64,000 nucleotides of DNA from Mangifera indica (taxonomy: Eukaryota; Streptophyta; Magnoliopsida; Sapindales; Anacardiaceae), in assembly GCF_011075055.1 (NCBI RefSeq), contig NW_025401095.1, forward strand, positions 648,501-712,500, in the 5' to 3' direction. Shown here in pieces: positions 12,901 through 25,195 of this stretch (position 1 is its first letter; each line of letters opens with the position of its first letter). The position numbers and the translations under genes were made by a program. The notes under the pieces are model-generated. The model was not told the DNA's origin. It did not search any database and saw only the letters and a list, made by a program, of their open reading frames with translations.

Positions 12901-15900
12901 GATCGACTTTGAACCATTAGTCACCCCACATTGCCTTAGTAAAGTGTCACCTAAACGTGCCTTAGGCGTGTCTTTGATAACTACATGCTAATTGAAAACA
13001 AATAATCATTAGAAGAAATATTGTTGTCATAACTTGAACACTGATAGGAAAAGAAATGGAAATTTTGTGCAATCAACCTCCAAACATTGGAAACATTTCT
13101 TCTTACAAATTTCTAGGGTGACCCTTAGTCTTCCCAAAGACACCATGACCAACAAACTGAAGTAGATAGTATATCTTTAACTAGTCTGCTCCCCTCTCAT
13201 TGCAGAAATAAAAGAGACAATCTTTTTGTAGGTGTTGCCAGCATAGTTTAGTGCCTACACTACTTTGACCAACCAAATCATCTAAAGTTAAACCAAAAAT
13301 AGGATATGCAACAATGGCAGCAAGATAAATCTCAATATTACACCAGAAAGAGAAACAGAGGGAAAGAACAGAGATGAACCTTCACACCAGAAAGCTTTTC
13401 AAGTTTTTCAACAGAATCTATAACTATAACTTCTTCACCATCTTCACTGATCCATAGAGGAAGAGGCGTGCCCCAAAATCTACTTCGGCTTATAGCCCAG
13501 TCTCTTGCATTTTCCAGCCAATTGTGGAAGCGTTTCTCCTGTAAAATGTACATCAAAACAGTAATGTTCATGTCTTACTACTTAAAAAAAGAATATCAAT
13601 TCAGTATCTAGTGGCCTCTACTAAATAATAATAATATTATGTAAAAAGAAAAACTATTACATAGTCAATAGGACACCGCTTAGACCCCAAAAAAACTAAA
13701 TGCCAGCGGCATACAATGACGCACATAAAAAGTCAATTTAAAATGATAAGCAGCCACTACGGCTGGATTCGAACTGAATTTGTTCAAGCTCGAGCTTGAG
13801 CTCGGTTCGAACAAGCCCAAAATGAGCTAAGCTTGAGCTCAAGCCCAACTGTAAAAGTTCAACATTTTAGAGCTCGAGCTTTAGAGTGTTTAGCATGTTA
13901 AGCTCACAACTTAAAAATTTTGAAACAAAACGACGTCGTTTTGACCAATATGTATTAAAACGACATTGTTTTAATAATAAGCTAGTTAAAAGCTCAATTT
14001 GAGCTCAAGCTCAAGCTCAATTTCACGCAGGTTCGGCTCGGCTCGACTCGAATCTAGCCCTAGCAGCCACAATAAAACACAAAAGAAAAAGACAGTTCAA
14101 CCTCAAAAAATATCTCTTCAAGCTTTTAAAACAAATTTCAAGTTATGGGTTCTTCAAAAGGTTGATCACAACTAGAATTGGCTTTATTGAATCTAAGGGA
14201 AAGAGAATGGGAATCCTCATTCCAATTTTTGCTTGAAATTTTGATAAGTGCCTAAAAAATGATGGAATGAAGTTCCAACCCTTAAAGGCTGCAATTCCCA
14301 GTACCATATAGAATTATTATTTGATCACTTAATATTAAAAATTAAATAAAAACAAAATGTTACACAATTAAAATATTGATAACAAAATGCATTACAATTA
14401 TATTTATTTAATATATAAAATAATAAATAAATATTATCAATCGGTTTTTACAACATCCTGCAATCCCAAAGAAGCAAGACACTGTCACCAGATTACTACC
14501 CCCGCAATTATCAGCCCCTTATTATTTTTCTTTTTACTATATTAAATCAATTAGTTAATAAATTTATTATATTTTAAATTAACATAATTATAATATAATG
14601 TACAATTAATATTTTTTATTATATAATATTATAGTTAATTGAATAATTAAATATTGATATTAAGAGATAAAATAGAATTATTATATGCTAATGAGGATTG
14701 GAATGGGAATTTCTACCCTCCCCTCCAACCTTTTTGACGGAATGGGCATTACTAGGATTTCTTATTCTTTATCAAATTTATCAAGCAAACAATAGAATGG
14801 GAAAAGAATTAGGACTCTATTCTCATAGCTCCTTCAATTGCATCATGCAAACATAACCTTATAGAAAGAAGATTACAAGAGTGAAACACCGACTCTATGT
14901 TCCAATATACTGATCCTCTAATAAATTACAGTGAGCTTGTCCACAAACAGATCCAACATGTAGGACCCATCCAAATTGATTAGAAGATGAAAGATGAAGT
15001 GTATTCAAAATCATTTGAAACTAAGACCTATAGAGCAGCAAAAATCGAATTTCGTACCAGAGACTGTTATAGTAGTATACCTATAATAACAAGCTGGATT
15101 AAAAACTCAACTATTCTATGAAGATATTGTTTTCAAGAAGTAATAATAACAATGATAGGAAAGATCAGAATGATGCATATTGGATTAATAACTAGAAAAA
15201 GTAGAAAAATGATGTTAAGCACAACAATTATCATATTTGGCATGTTCGGCAAGCCAAAAAAAAAGAATAGTGATGAGGTTTCCATAATGATAATTTACCT
15301 TCACATAGTCAGGAACCCAATATGTCTGCTTGTTGTTCTCTAATAGTTGTTCTTTCAACATTTCCACCTTCACAAACCTGGTACAGAACAAAACAATACA
15401 AGACAGTTTGAATAAGAAATTATTTATGGTGATATGGGCATACATAAGAAAATAAGAGAAGCTAAACACTGTCTTGACTTCATAGTTATATCACATGCAT
15501 GAATAATAAATTCAATTCAAAACATATAACAAGTCATGCAACAAAAGAAAAACAAGACTATTCCAAACTCAAGTGACTTCAAATATATAAGATGGCAGAA
15601 AAGAAAATTTTATGGCAAATGAGAATTCGAGATAAAATGAATCCATAGCAAAGAGTTAGTACCAACTCGGAACAGCCCTATAGATGAGAGGAGTATCTGA
15701 TCTCCAACAAAAGGGATAAGAATGGGTAAAGCTTCCAGACTTAATGAGCCTCCCTTTTGCCTGAATAAATACAAAGAAATTTTGTTAAATAAGAAAATGG
15801 ATTAAAAGCTCATATAATGATATGGCCAAATTTAAAACACACCAAAAAGCATTATTATATTATTTACATCATTTCTTTTTGCTCATCTTTTCCTGTTGAC

Positions 15901-18900
15901 AAGTAATATTTCACAAAACAAACTAAAATTCACACAGCACCACATTTAATAGCAACAATGATGACAACTAGGGCTAGACCAAAACCGAGCTGGCGCAAGC
16001 TCAAAAGCCGACTCGATTTGATTCGATTCAGTTCGAATTCGTTTACTTCGAATATGAACCGAGTTAAAATTAAGAAGTTCAACTCGTTTTAAAACAGAGC
16101 CGAACTTGAGCTATACAAAGTTCAGCTCGGTTTGGCTCGGGAGCTGGTTAGATGGCTCGATTCGGTTGGAATCTGACTCGTAGCTCAATTCGAATTATGT
16201 TAAATAATTGTTAAATGATATTGTTTTATTAATAAGTCACAAATTCAAACCACGAATCTGAGCCACATATCCAAGCCATGAATTTGAACCATAAATTTGA
16301 GTCAAGCTCAAACCACCCTTAATGTTCGCTTGAGGAATTTGAGTCGAGCTACTTTGAATTCAAACTGAACTCGAGCCAAGGGGTGTTCAAGCTCAACTAG
16401 ATTCACATCCACCCCTAATGACAACAATGATAAACAGGAAATTACTTGTCTCTTGTTATAGAGACCTAGAAATTCATCAAGCCAACAAAGTTCACCAAGT
16501 TTTAGGCCACAGACTATTTTATATTTATATATATATATATGAAGTTAATTACCCAACCTCTTACAGAAACCAAAGGCCTTAAGCATGCAATCCCCCCAGC
16601 TTGTTACTTAAAAGTGATTCGCTGGAAGTAATTGAACAGGAAAGTTTTTAAAGTATAGACAGAAAATAGTTCAGGATATATTTGGATAACATGTATCTTC
16701 CCAGTATCACAGAATTATAACCCAACCTCTTACAGAAACAAAAGGCCTTAAGCATGTAATCCCCCCAGGCTTGTTACTTAAAAGTCATTCACTGGAAGTA
16801 ATCGAACAGTAAAGTTTTAAAAGCATAGACAGAAAATAGTTCAAGGTATTTTTTGGATAACTTATATCTTCTCAGTACCATAAAATTATAATTACTTTCA
16901 GATATCAAAATCTTACATAATATACCAAAAAGTCAGAACTATCCTCACCTTCAAAGCTTCAATAATATTCTTATCTGCATCTTTCACATACTGGCCACTA
17001 AAGTCAGTAATTTTCTCAATAAAGCAGCCATCATCATCAACTGCTACAACCAGGTTTTCTCCCTACAAGACGAAAGCAGATGAATAGGCGGTCATAAACA
17101 AACGCAGCAAAATATAATGGAGAATGTAGAAGTAAATACAGCACAAACAGCCACACAGCAGTCTTTCAAGGACAAGCAGTGATATACAATCCCAAAGCTA
17201 ATGCATGCACATATTCATTAAAGCTAGGATTTCATTGATACAAAGCTAAGGAATTGCAATCCAATGCATGAACACTGAAATCTAATCTGATTTTAAATAG
17301 ATTAAAATCCTATAAAATCCATAACTTTTTTCAGGAAGGTACCTGTTGTGGAAGTAATATATATAAAAAAAAGAATAAATAACAAAATAAGTTGAAAATG
17401 GTATCAATTAGATGTTGAATGATGAAAAAGATCATAAAACGCCACAAACACTTCTTTTCTTAAATTGTTTGGCTCATATTATTAAAAAAATTATAACACA
17501 TCCAATAAAAATTATATTTGATCCAACCAATCAAATGATAGAAGCCAATCAAAAGGGAATTGATCTACATTTATTTCATTTTGTTTGACTGGAATGGCAA
17601 GGATTCTTGAACACCTTAAATTAGAACAAAAGAACCAAAGAGTAGAAATAATACCACTGGAAAGATAAGAAGCATCCACTCATGCTATCATTCTAGGTTT
17701 CAGATTTACTGTATAAACGCTTAGTGTAAACATCAAATACCAAGAAAAATTAATTTTACTACAGCAACAAGACCCATGTTATTTTGAGCCCCCAATAGCT
17801 CGATGACATGAGATCCATCAATGGCAAATACTAATAAATTTAGGTAGACTAATAGTCATTGAATGAAATAAAATGTTTAATTGCTATGATCGACAAAACT
17901 GTAATCTTTGTTAATAACAGATTAATATCTTAAAACCAGTAACATGTATTTGGAAGTTGCATGTCTATATTTTGTGTGAAAGCAAACACTCTCTATTAGC
18001 ATTCACCAGCCAAAGATTTTAACTGTCACTTTATTAAAAACATTAAGTCCAAAGAATTTCAGCACAAACCTTACTAATTATTTCACTTTCTATGCAAACA
18101 CGGTAATCGTCTTCACCAAATGCAGGAGCACAATGAACGACCCCAGTACCACTGTCATCAGTAACATAGTTGTCTGCAATAACTCTAAAAGCCGCATCAG
18201 ATAACTCCTTGAAATAACCGAACAATGGTTCATACCTGCAATACATACTCAGTCTTAAAAATTGGAAACTCTCTGAAAACTACTTCATACTAGATGTAAT
18301 GGGCAGATTGCCTCTAAAACAATTAACTTGATTAAAAGGAAAAAAGTATATACAGTCCAGTTGAAGTTTAGTTAAAGAGTCAAAACTTTTTTTACTTCCT
18401 ATAATATATTAGTAATTTACAGGGCTGAAATCATTATTTAAAAAACCCATCGCCTTTAAGATGATTAAACACTATTAATAGGAAAAAGGTATATACAGTT
18501 GAATTGAAGTTTACTTAAACAGTCAAAACGTATTTTAGTTCCTATAAGATAAAGTATTATAAAGAGAAAACATATGGAATCACAAAGAATGTTCATTTAT
18601 CACAACATACAGACTTACTTCATTCCTACCAGCGAAGCACCTAAAAATTCACCCAGCTTTTCATAAGATGCATTATCACCTGCTAAGTCTCCCTCTTGAG
18701 CCTTTTTATCTGTAGATCCCTTTACCTTAGATCCCGATTTCTTGGAATCACCAGCTGGTCCATTTGCTACATTAGACTTAGGCTTCTCAGTAGGCAGTGC
18801 AGACAATCGAGACTCAGCAACCACATAGACTTTTCCCGTGTACTTGTTTCGAACCTGTGTAGTACCTTAATCTCATATTAGATTACTAAATAAAATTGCA

Positions 18901-20922
18901 ATTGTAAAACAATCACACATACGTTATTTAAATCGTTAACCAATGGAAATGCAATAACTAATTTAAATCGAAATGTTAACACAGTATGCTAAATAAACTG
19001 GGGAAATCAAGACTTAATCATGTCAATTCACACATGAAAAATGAAGGAACGCATGTTACAAATTTTCTTAGGCTTAGCACAGAGTCCTTATAAATTGTAG
19101 TCAAGAACTCAGGCAAATGAAATTCAAGCACACCCAGTGCTTTGGAGATGGGCAAACAACGTTAATGTTCAAAGTATAAACCGAAAATATATTTCCTTAT
19201 CTCAAAGCTACAATAAATTAAAGATAACAAAAAGTAGCTAACCTTCACATATTTAAAATTAGCATTAACACAGAGAGCAAGATTGCTAGGAAGGGTCCAA
19301 GGAGTAGTTGTCCAAGCCAGAAAGGCTGCTTTGTCCGGATCTCCAATAATTGGAAAAGCCACCATTATTTCAGGATCAGGCACATCCTGTGTCACTCAAA
19401 GAGTATTAAAAAAGAAAACACAACAATAATCACAATTTATTATTTGCACCAGTGGCTGCCCTAGCACACTCAGTTCCAGTTTTAACAAGCTGCAATGTTG
19501 GTACAGTCACACAAACGCATAAACATTTTTTATTATTCAAACTACCTTCGATGAGACTAAGAATGACAACAGTAATGTCTATTCAGCAACTCAATTTCCA
19601 GCAATGATATAAATGAAGATTGCCAAAATGTTAAAATCACAAACCTTATAGTTCTGACCAGCTTCAAAGTTAGACAGTGGTGTCTTACAGCCAGTACTGT
19701 ATGGCATAACCTATTAAAGCATCATAATGAGCATCACCATATTAGAGCCATATTAAAACATTGAAATCAACCATTACTAAGAATTACTTTCATCATACCC
19801 AATGAATAAACCAACAAACAGCTAAACGACAAAACAATCCCAGATAATCTCCAGTACATATTATTAGAACCAAGAAAGTAGAAGCTCACTAACCTTAAAC
19901 CCTCTATAAACAAGTCCTCTCTCATAAAGCTGCGCAAACACCCACCAAACAGTCTCCATAAACTTCAAGTCCATCGTCTTGTAATCATTTCTGAAATCAA
20001 TCCACCTACCCGTTCGTGTAATAACCTGCTCCCACTCTTCCACATATCTAGTGGCAAATAAATCATCATAAATCTATTTAGTTATCAAGAAATGATAAAC
20101 CTTAAAACAAACTATGATTAAAAAAAAGAACGAAAAAAAAAAACAGATGCAGATTCCCCCCATTTTAAGTTTCATATTAAATTTTTCTTAAAATTATAAC
20201 TTTGTCATAATACTTTTTTCAAATTCAACAAGTTCACCAAAATTTCTATTAAAATCATTCCTCTTTGCAAATAAATAACCAAACTCTTAAACGTCACAAA
20301 AAAATTCCTCTTCATTAAAAAAACAAAAATACAGGCTTCTTTACACTTGTCACTTCCCACACACCAGAAAATTAAAACAAATAAACCTAATTTCAAACTC
20401 TAAAACTTCACAAGATCATTCCATTTCATAATAAAAGAATAAAAATTACCATGTTACATTCTCCGTCATACTTCATTGTACTGATCATTTCCCAGATCTC
20501 ACAAAATTAAACAACTAACATAATTTCAAGTTCTGAAACTACCTGGTAACAATACTTCTGCAAGCTTCATTGTACTTATCAATTCCCATTTCCAAAACGT
20601 CAGCTCTCCTCTTAATTCCCAATTTTTTATCAATTTCATTCTCCACCGGCAAGCCGTGGCAGTCCCACCCAAATCTCCTCGTCACGTGAAACCCCAACAT
20701 GGACTGATAGCGCGTGACGATGTCCTTGATGGTCCCGGCGAGGATGTGACCGTAATGAGGCAACCCCGTCGCGAAGGGCGGGCCATCGTAGAAGATGTAC
20801 TCGGGATTGCTCTGGGTTTTAGCCAATTGGGTTTCGAACGCCTTGATTGAATTCCAGTATTCAAGAACCTTTTCCTCCTGAAGAGGAAAGGAGAAGTCTT
20901 TTCCTTCACAAACTTCCTCCAT
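3940..20922 (-). CDS. IleRS: Isoleucyl-tRNA synthetase, cytosolic (class I), 28 coding exons
   Basis: This enzyme charges tRNA-Ile with isoleucine in the cytosol. Coding exons, first to last: 20543-20922, 19894-20047, 19645-19710, 19243-19386, 18619-18854, 18070-18235, 16949-17062, 15663-15760, 15299-15377, 13380-13538, 11615-11704, 11364-11497, 10779-10938, 10586-10669, 10256-10468, 9154-9279, 8470-8607, 8125-8228, 7936-7999, 7010-7098, 6792-6933, 6356-6419, 6148-6215, 5522-5644, 4981-5046, 4382-4493, 4187-4278, 3940-4044. They sum to 3570 nt, all GT-AG and in frame, giving 1189 residues, the usual length for the plant cytosolic enzyme. HIGH-type motif HYGH is at 56-59 and KMSKK at 640-644. 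The CP1 editing domain has [11 protein letters not shown] (225-235) and [15 protein letters not shown] (356-370). Residues about 267-312 are a Lys/Ser/Gly-rich insertion inside CP1. No organellar transit peptide precedes [10 protein letters not shown]. The tRNA-binding C-terminal part is in exons 15-28. Confidence 0.96.
9572..9612. repeat. Compound (CA)n/(GAGAGG)n microsatellite in IleRS intron 15
   Basis: A CA run is followed by ATATA and then four GAGAGG-type units. It lies between exons 15 and 16. Confidence 0.85.
12270..12984. mobile_element. Non-autonomous DNA transposon (Mutator-like?) in IleRS intron 10
   Basis: The 9-bp sequence ATGCTAATT occurs immediately left (12261-12269) and right (12985-12993) as a perfect target-site duplication. 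The ends are inverted: CATAGTTGTCAAA on the left against GTAGTTATCAAA read from the right. Just inside both ends are GGCG/CGCC-rich blocks (AGGCGAGGTAAAGGCG; GCCTTAGGCGTG). No transposase is seen. A 9-bp duplication suggests Mutator-like, but the short TIR leaves the superfamily open. Confidence 0.72.
13758..14062. mobile_element. hAT-like MITE, 305 bp, in IleRS intron 9
   Basis: A perfect 8-bp target-site duplication GCAGCCAC flanks it (13750-13757 and 14063-14070). The ends are imperfect inverted repeats: TACGGCTGGATTCGA against TAGGGCTAGATTCGA. The body is full of alternating AGCTCGAGCTTGAGCTC-type sequence. It belongs to the same family as the 15969-16417 element. The 8-bp duplication and TAGGG-type ends are typical of hAT. 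Confidence 0.85.
14180..14850. repeat. Probable decayed MITE in IleRS intron 9
   Basis: GAATGGGAAT-type motifs occur in opposite orientations near both ends (AGAATGGGAATCCTCATTCC near 14200; GGATTGGAATGGGAATTTC near 14695). Phrases about a TTTGCTTGA end lie on the left and a CAAGCAAACAATAG end on the right. An AT-rich core lies between. I could not fix exact ends or a target-site duplication. Confidence 0.4.
15969..16417. mobile_element. hAT-like MITE, 449 bp, in IleRS intron 7
   Basis: A perfect 8-bp duplication ATGACAAC sits at 15961-15968 and 16418-16425. The ends are TAGGGCTAGA and, read from the right, TAGGGGTGGA. The body is rich in GAGCTCGAGCC-like and TTCGAATTCG-like self-complementary sequence. 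It is longer than but clearly akin to the 13758-14062 copy. Confidence 0.88.
16551..16890. repeat. Direct tandem duplication, 169-bp period, two copies
   Basis: ACCCAACCTCTTACAGAAAC begins copies at 16551 and 16720. The following ~165 bp match closely, including GGCCTTAAGCATG, CTTGTTACTTAAAAGT and AGACAGAAAATAGTTCA. The copies lie between the hAT element and exon 7 in intron 7 and differ by scattered substitutions. Confidence 0.9.
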
Positions 20923-20988
20923 TGACGGCGATTAGGAAGAAGAGACGGCTTGGAAGGTTGCGGAGTGAGTTGACACACAATGAGAAGA

Positions 20989-20997
20989 TTAGGGTTT
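20989..20997 (-). promoter_or_regulatory. Telo-box (AAACCCTAA) upstream of IleRS
   Basis: AAACCCTAA reads toward the gene, with its near edge 67 bp before the start codon. Telo-boxes are known near the starts of plant translation and ribosome-biogenesis genes. Its function here is inferred from motif and place only. Confidence 0.5.
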
Positions 20998-21745
20998 AAT
21001 GTTTAGTTCTGACGAGGCAGTAAGAGATGACTTTATTTGAAAATTATTTGAAATACAACCTCATTTATGTCCTCCAACTCCAAATTCCTTCCTGTTTGCT
21101 CTTTATGTGGAAATTACAAGCTTACCCTTATCTTTCACCTAAAACGAGACGAACCGGAAGGTGACAAACATACCAATACCAATGTTTCTAAAACAAATCT
21201 GAATGTCACGATCTAATTTAACCGATAATATAATCGTACAACTAGTAATCAAACTAATAAATTATTTAAAAATAATTTTTAAAATAATTTTATATAATTT
21301 ATTATTAAAATATACTCAAAATTCTGGAATGAGTTCTGAAGTTCAATTTACAAAAATTAATTTTTTTTAATTTGATTAACCCAATAATATTCTATCATGT
21401 TAAATTGATTTCTTTATACTAAGGAGGCCTAATCCAACTTTAAAACCATAAAACACACCGAAAATTTAAGAGGTATAGATAGATTTCGATGATTAGAGGA
21501 TAAATGATCAATTAAGATATTAAAGAAAATTAAAAAATTTTACGTAAAAAAACAATGTTAATTCAAAGAATACCCTAAAAAGAACTAGAAATTATCTTAA
21601 ATTAAAAAATAAGTATTAATTTTTATATTAATTACATTAATAATAAATATTAATTTTTATATTAATAATAATATGTTATTATATAATTAAATTATCTTAA
21701 ATTAAAAAATAAGTGATATACCATCTTTAATTTATAAATTAAAAT
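20998..21745. other. IleRS upstream region, no gene seen
   Basis: About 250 bp of mixed composition next to the IleRS start give way to strongly AT-rich DNA after 21240. No reading frame or element is recognised before the inverted-end element starting near 21746. Confidence 0.55.
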
Positions 21746-22587
21746 TTTAGCCAAAGAGCTGTTTCATACTCAATGTTTTGTGAAAAGACAAAAATATATG
21801 TATAGGAGTTCTAAAACTTAAACACTCATCCAAGATTTAGTCCCTTATCACACACTTAAGAATTTTTTTTTAGGGTTAAATAATAAAATCATCATTTTAT
21901 CGGCAATATTAAAATAAATAAAATTATATCTCATTTTTCTTCCTTTAGTTTGAAAAACAAATAATATTCCCTCATAATTAAATTTTTAAAAATTCACTTT
22001 TCCTCCTAAAGTTTTGATTTTTTGGCAAAACTTCTGTCTCTCCAACAATCAACACTATTCAACTATCTTATTAAAGAAAACGAGTCTTTGTTTGGGCAAA
22101 GACGAATCGACGAGATCATCGATTCGACTTCATCGACTAGAATCTACAATCATGCCTAGAACCATGGGCAAGCCAATAATAGATGACAACGAAAACACAA
22201 TAGATTTGAAACTTCTTTGATTTGATGATCTTCGATTCGCCATTGATCGGAGCTTTTTGGCTTGTCATCAGAGTTGTTGACAATGGGAGAAGGAGAAGGG
22301 AGCACAAAGATGGTGTCATCATCGTCATCAAAGGGAAGAAAACCTAGGATTTTCTTTTTTTAGAAAAGTCATTTTTTTAAGTCAAGATTTGGGGTAAAAT
22401 GTCAATTTTCAAAAATTAGAGAAAAATGAAATAAAATTATATTATTATTAAAATGACAATTTTAAACTTATATTTAACAATAATTTTAACAAAAATTTAA
22501 AGATGATAAGTGTTTGTGTTTTTGAACTCTTGTGAATGAGTTTTGTCTTTTCATCACACTTTGGGTGGGAAATAGTCATTTAGGCTT
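21746..22587. mobile_element. Non-autonomous TIR transposon with long imperfect inverted ends
   Basis: The first ~90 bp (TTTTAGCC ... TGAAAAGACAAAA ... GAGTTCTAAAACTTAAACAC) match the reverse complement of the last ~95 bp (TTTAAGCC ... TGAAAAGACAAAA ... GAGTTCAAAAACACAAACAC) at roughly three-quarters identity. The interior around 22080-22340 is richer in GC (ATCGACGAGATCATCGATTC and TCATCATCGTCATCAAAG) and could be captured sequence, but I recognise no protein. No clear target-site duplication was found, so the superfamily is unassigned. Confidence 0.65.
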
Positions 22588-23017
22588 AAAACTTATTATT
22601 AGTACACAAGATCTTAATATTTCATAATTTTTCAAAAACCCAAAAACGAAAATCTTAAAACCTCAAAACCAACAACAAAACCCGAAAATCACATTTTAGT
22701 TTTATAAAACCTTCAAAAACCAATAACATTTAATATCTTTTAGATATATAATTAATAGACGAAAACATGATTTATTGTCAATGGAGGTGTGATGGGGTAG
22801 GGAAGAGGCTCGATGAGACTGAGAAGCATGTGTAAACATGATGGAGTACGATGATAACTTCCATGTAAAGGAGGGGGGAGTCATTGCTTCGATTAGAAAG
22901 AGGGGAGGTGTGGTATACGTCAACGATTGTGCATTGTTTAGATTTGACTAACATATTTTAAGATTTTTTTTTGTTTGTTGCAACTCTCAATCCAAATTAT
23001 CGGATCAACGGTAAGAT

Positions 23018-23146
23018 CTAAACATACAAATTGTTTACATATAAATCGATGGTTGAACCTAAATATACAAATTGTTTATATATAGATGGATGGTTAAGCC
23101 TAGACATACAAATTGTTTATATATAAATCGATGGTTAGACCTAAAC
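23018..23146. repeat. 41-bp tandem repeat, three copies plus partial
   Basis: CTAAACATACAAATTG-type starts occur at 23018, 23059, 23100 and, partly, 23141, exactly 41 bp apart. Each unit also has TTGTTTATATATAAATCGAT and GGTTGAACC-like parts. Confidence 0.88.
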
Positions 23147-24292
23147 AAAATTGTTGGATCAATGATGCATTTCATATCTTAACAATTTTACCAATTTCAA
23201 GTATTTACTTTATCGGATCTAGAATAAACCAGCTTCTCAATTTAATTATGGTCGAATAGTTTAAATACTTTGAAACTTGTTCTCAAAACAATGTTTTAAT
23301 ACAATCCTAAATATAAGTGTAAAATTTAATCTAAAACCAGATTTTTATTATTATTATTATTCAAATTCAAACATTTGAATTGTATTTGAGTTTTTGAAAT
23401 TTATTTTTTCCGTAACAATCCAAACAAATTAATTCTTAAGTTTTCTATAATTTTTACTTTTAAAAATTTTAAATAACAAATCAAGCAATGTTTTATAAAT
23501 TGGACAAGCTGTAAAATCTGGTGAAGAGAATGATCTGATCCAAACAATATTCATATCATTTGACTAGTGGTCAAACCTATTAAATGTTTAAAAATATTTT
23601 TGAAAACAATTTTGTATCAAAACAAGCCCGTTCAATCTAATCCAATCTAGTCTAACTTCAAAAACAGTTTTCCAATAAATCGTAGCCATTTCTGTGGTGG
23701 GTGAGAGTTAAATTAATCAAATCAACTAGCTTGATCTAATTTTTAAATTCATGAGATCAAACACATTTTTAGATGGGGATATTACCTTCTAAATGCATTC
23801 CAAAAAAGTGCACAACTATGCCACCCCTAATATTCCCCGAGGGTTTGGAAGAAAATGACAACTAATAAAGTTGATTCTATAACAATGCAAAATTTGAGTG
23901 TATTTATCTGCTTATGCCTAAAGCTAAGAAAAATGAGAGAATCAAATAACTTTGCATTTCTCATAGAATTTATTCCATAAGTGACAAAGATAAGACATAC
24001 TAAAAAGATAATATTTTAGCGATCTATTTTAAAAATGACTTAAGTCCGTTCCGTTACATAACTTTTCATCGTTATATAACTAATGTCAATGTGTGACTTA
24101 TATATTTTAACATTTCGCTCTAGTGTAATTGAATTTGAAATTTATCCGAAAGCGAATTTAACTCTTCTTGACTAACCCAAAAGTGGATTTAGTGTAAATA
24201 AACTACCAATTAACATTTGTTATACATGAGTTTAGTTCTGACTTTTCTTTTGGCTTCACCCAAACGAGGGTTTAGCTCTTCTTTACTAAACT

Positions 24293-24455
24293 ATGGATTC
24301 ACTTGGGTTTTTAACCCGAGGTCTTGCACAACTAAGTTGTCAAGTGCCATTTACCATATATGGATGGATCTACTTGGGTTTTTAACTCAGGTCAACTAAG
24401 CTGCCAATTGATATTTTACCATATATGGATGGATCCACTTGGGTTTTTAAGCAAA
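24293..24455. repeat. Three-copy direct repeat around ACTTGGGTTTTTAA
   Basis: GGATTCACTTGGGTTTTTAA and near-identical copies begin near 24294, 24366 and 24432. ACCATATATGGATGGAT precedes the second and third. Period is about 66-72 bp. Confidence 0.8.
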
Positions 24456-24740
24456 AGAGGGGAAGGGGGAACATGTTCAACCACCGCATCCTCACACCAT
24501 GCGTCAGTGGGAGAACCCATGATTAGCAACAACAACAGCAAAGTTACTGGTAACTTTTCAGGTAATAAAAATGGTTTTGGTGACATTCCACTTGCACTCT
24601 GCATTTAAGTTTCATCAATTAGTTCTGAAAGGAAAACTAGGAAATTGGGTTGGGAGTTGATAGACAGAGTAACATTACACGTATTTATTACACCAATAAA
24701 TACACAATTATATGTATTTTATAAATTTATCTACTCAAAA

Positions 24741-24751
24741 TAAATAAATAA

Positions 24752-24797
<46 letters not shown>
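24741..24797. repeat. (AAAT)n/(AT)n microsatellite
   Basis: AAATAAATAAATAAAT runs into more than 20 AT dinucleotides. Confidence 0.95.
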
Positions 24798-24800
<3 letters not shown>

Positions 24801-24947
24801 GGAAGTAGTGGATTATTGAAATAACCCATTTGCATTTTGTATATGTATGTATGATTTTTTTTTCAAGAATTTCTTCTCATCTAGATAGTGATTAATTTCT
24901 AAATTTTCTTTTTTGAATGTCTGAATATCTAGTCTTACTGCTAACGC

Positions 24948-25195
24948 TAGAGTTGCACCAAGTAGCTTGAACTTGTTTGCTAGCTCAACTCCAACTTGTC
25001 CGCTATGAGATCAACTTAAGCTAGTTTGAGCTCAAAGGTTTTCCATTGTCGAGCTCAAGCTCGAGTTTGGGGATGTTCAACTTACTAAACTTGTAAGACT
25101 AAAAAAACTCAATTCAAATTTGTTAAAATGATATCATTTTAATTAATACATATCAAAACAATATCATTTTGATTAATCCTAACTCAACTAGAGTA
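24948..25195. repeat. Diverged or truncated copy of the AGCTCGAGCTTG hAT-like family
   Basis: The body contains AGCTCAACTCCAACTTG and GAGCTCAAGCTCGAGTTTGG, like the two intact intronic elements. Ends resemble GCTAGAGTTG on the left and CTCTAGTTGAG read from the right. No target-site duplication is seen. Confidence 0.55.

Noticed and set aside
20656..20978. Frames overlapping IleRS exon 1 in other frames or strand
   Set aside because: They are shadows of the exon, which has HYGH and joins in frame to 27 further exons.
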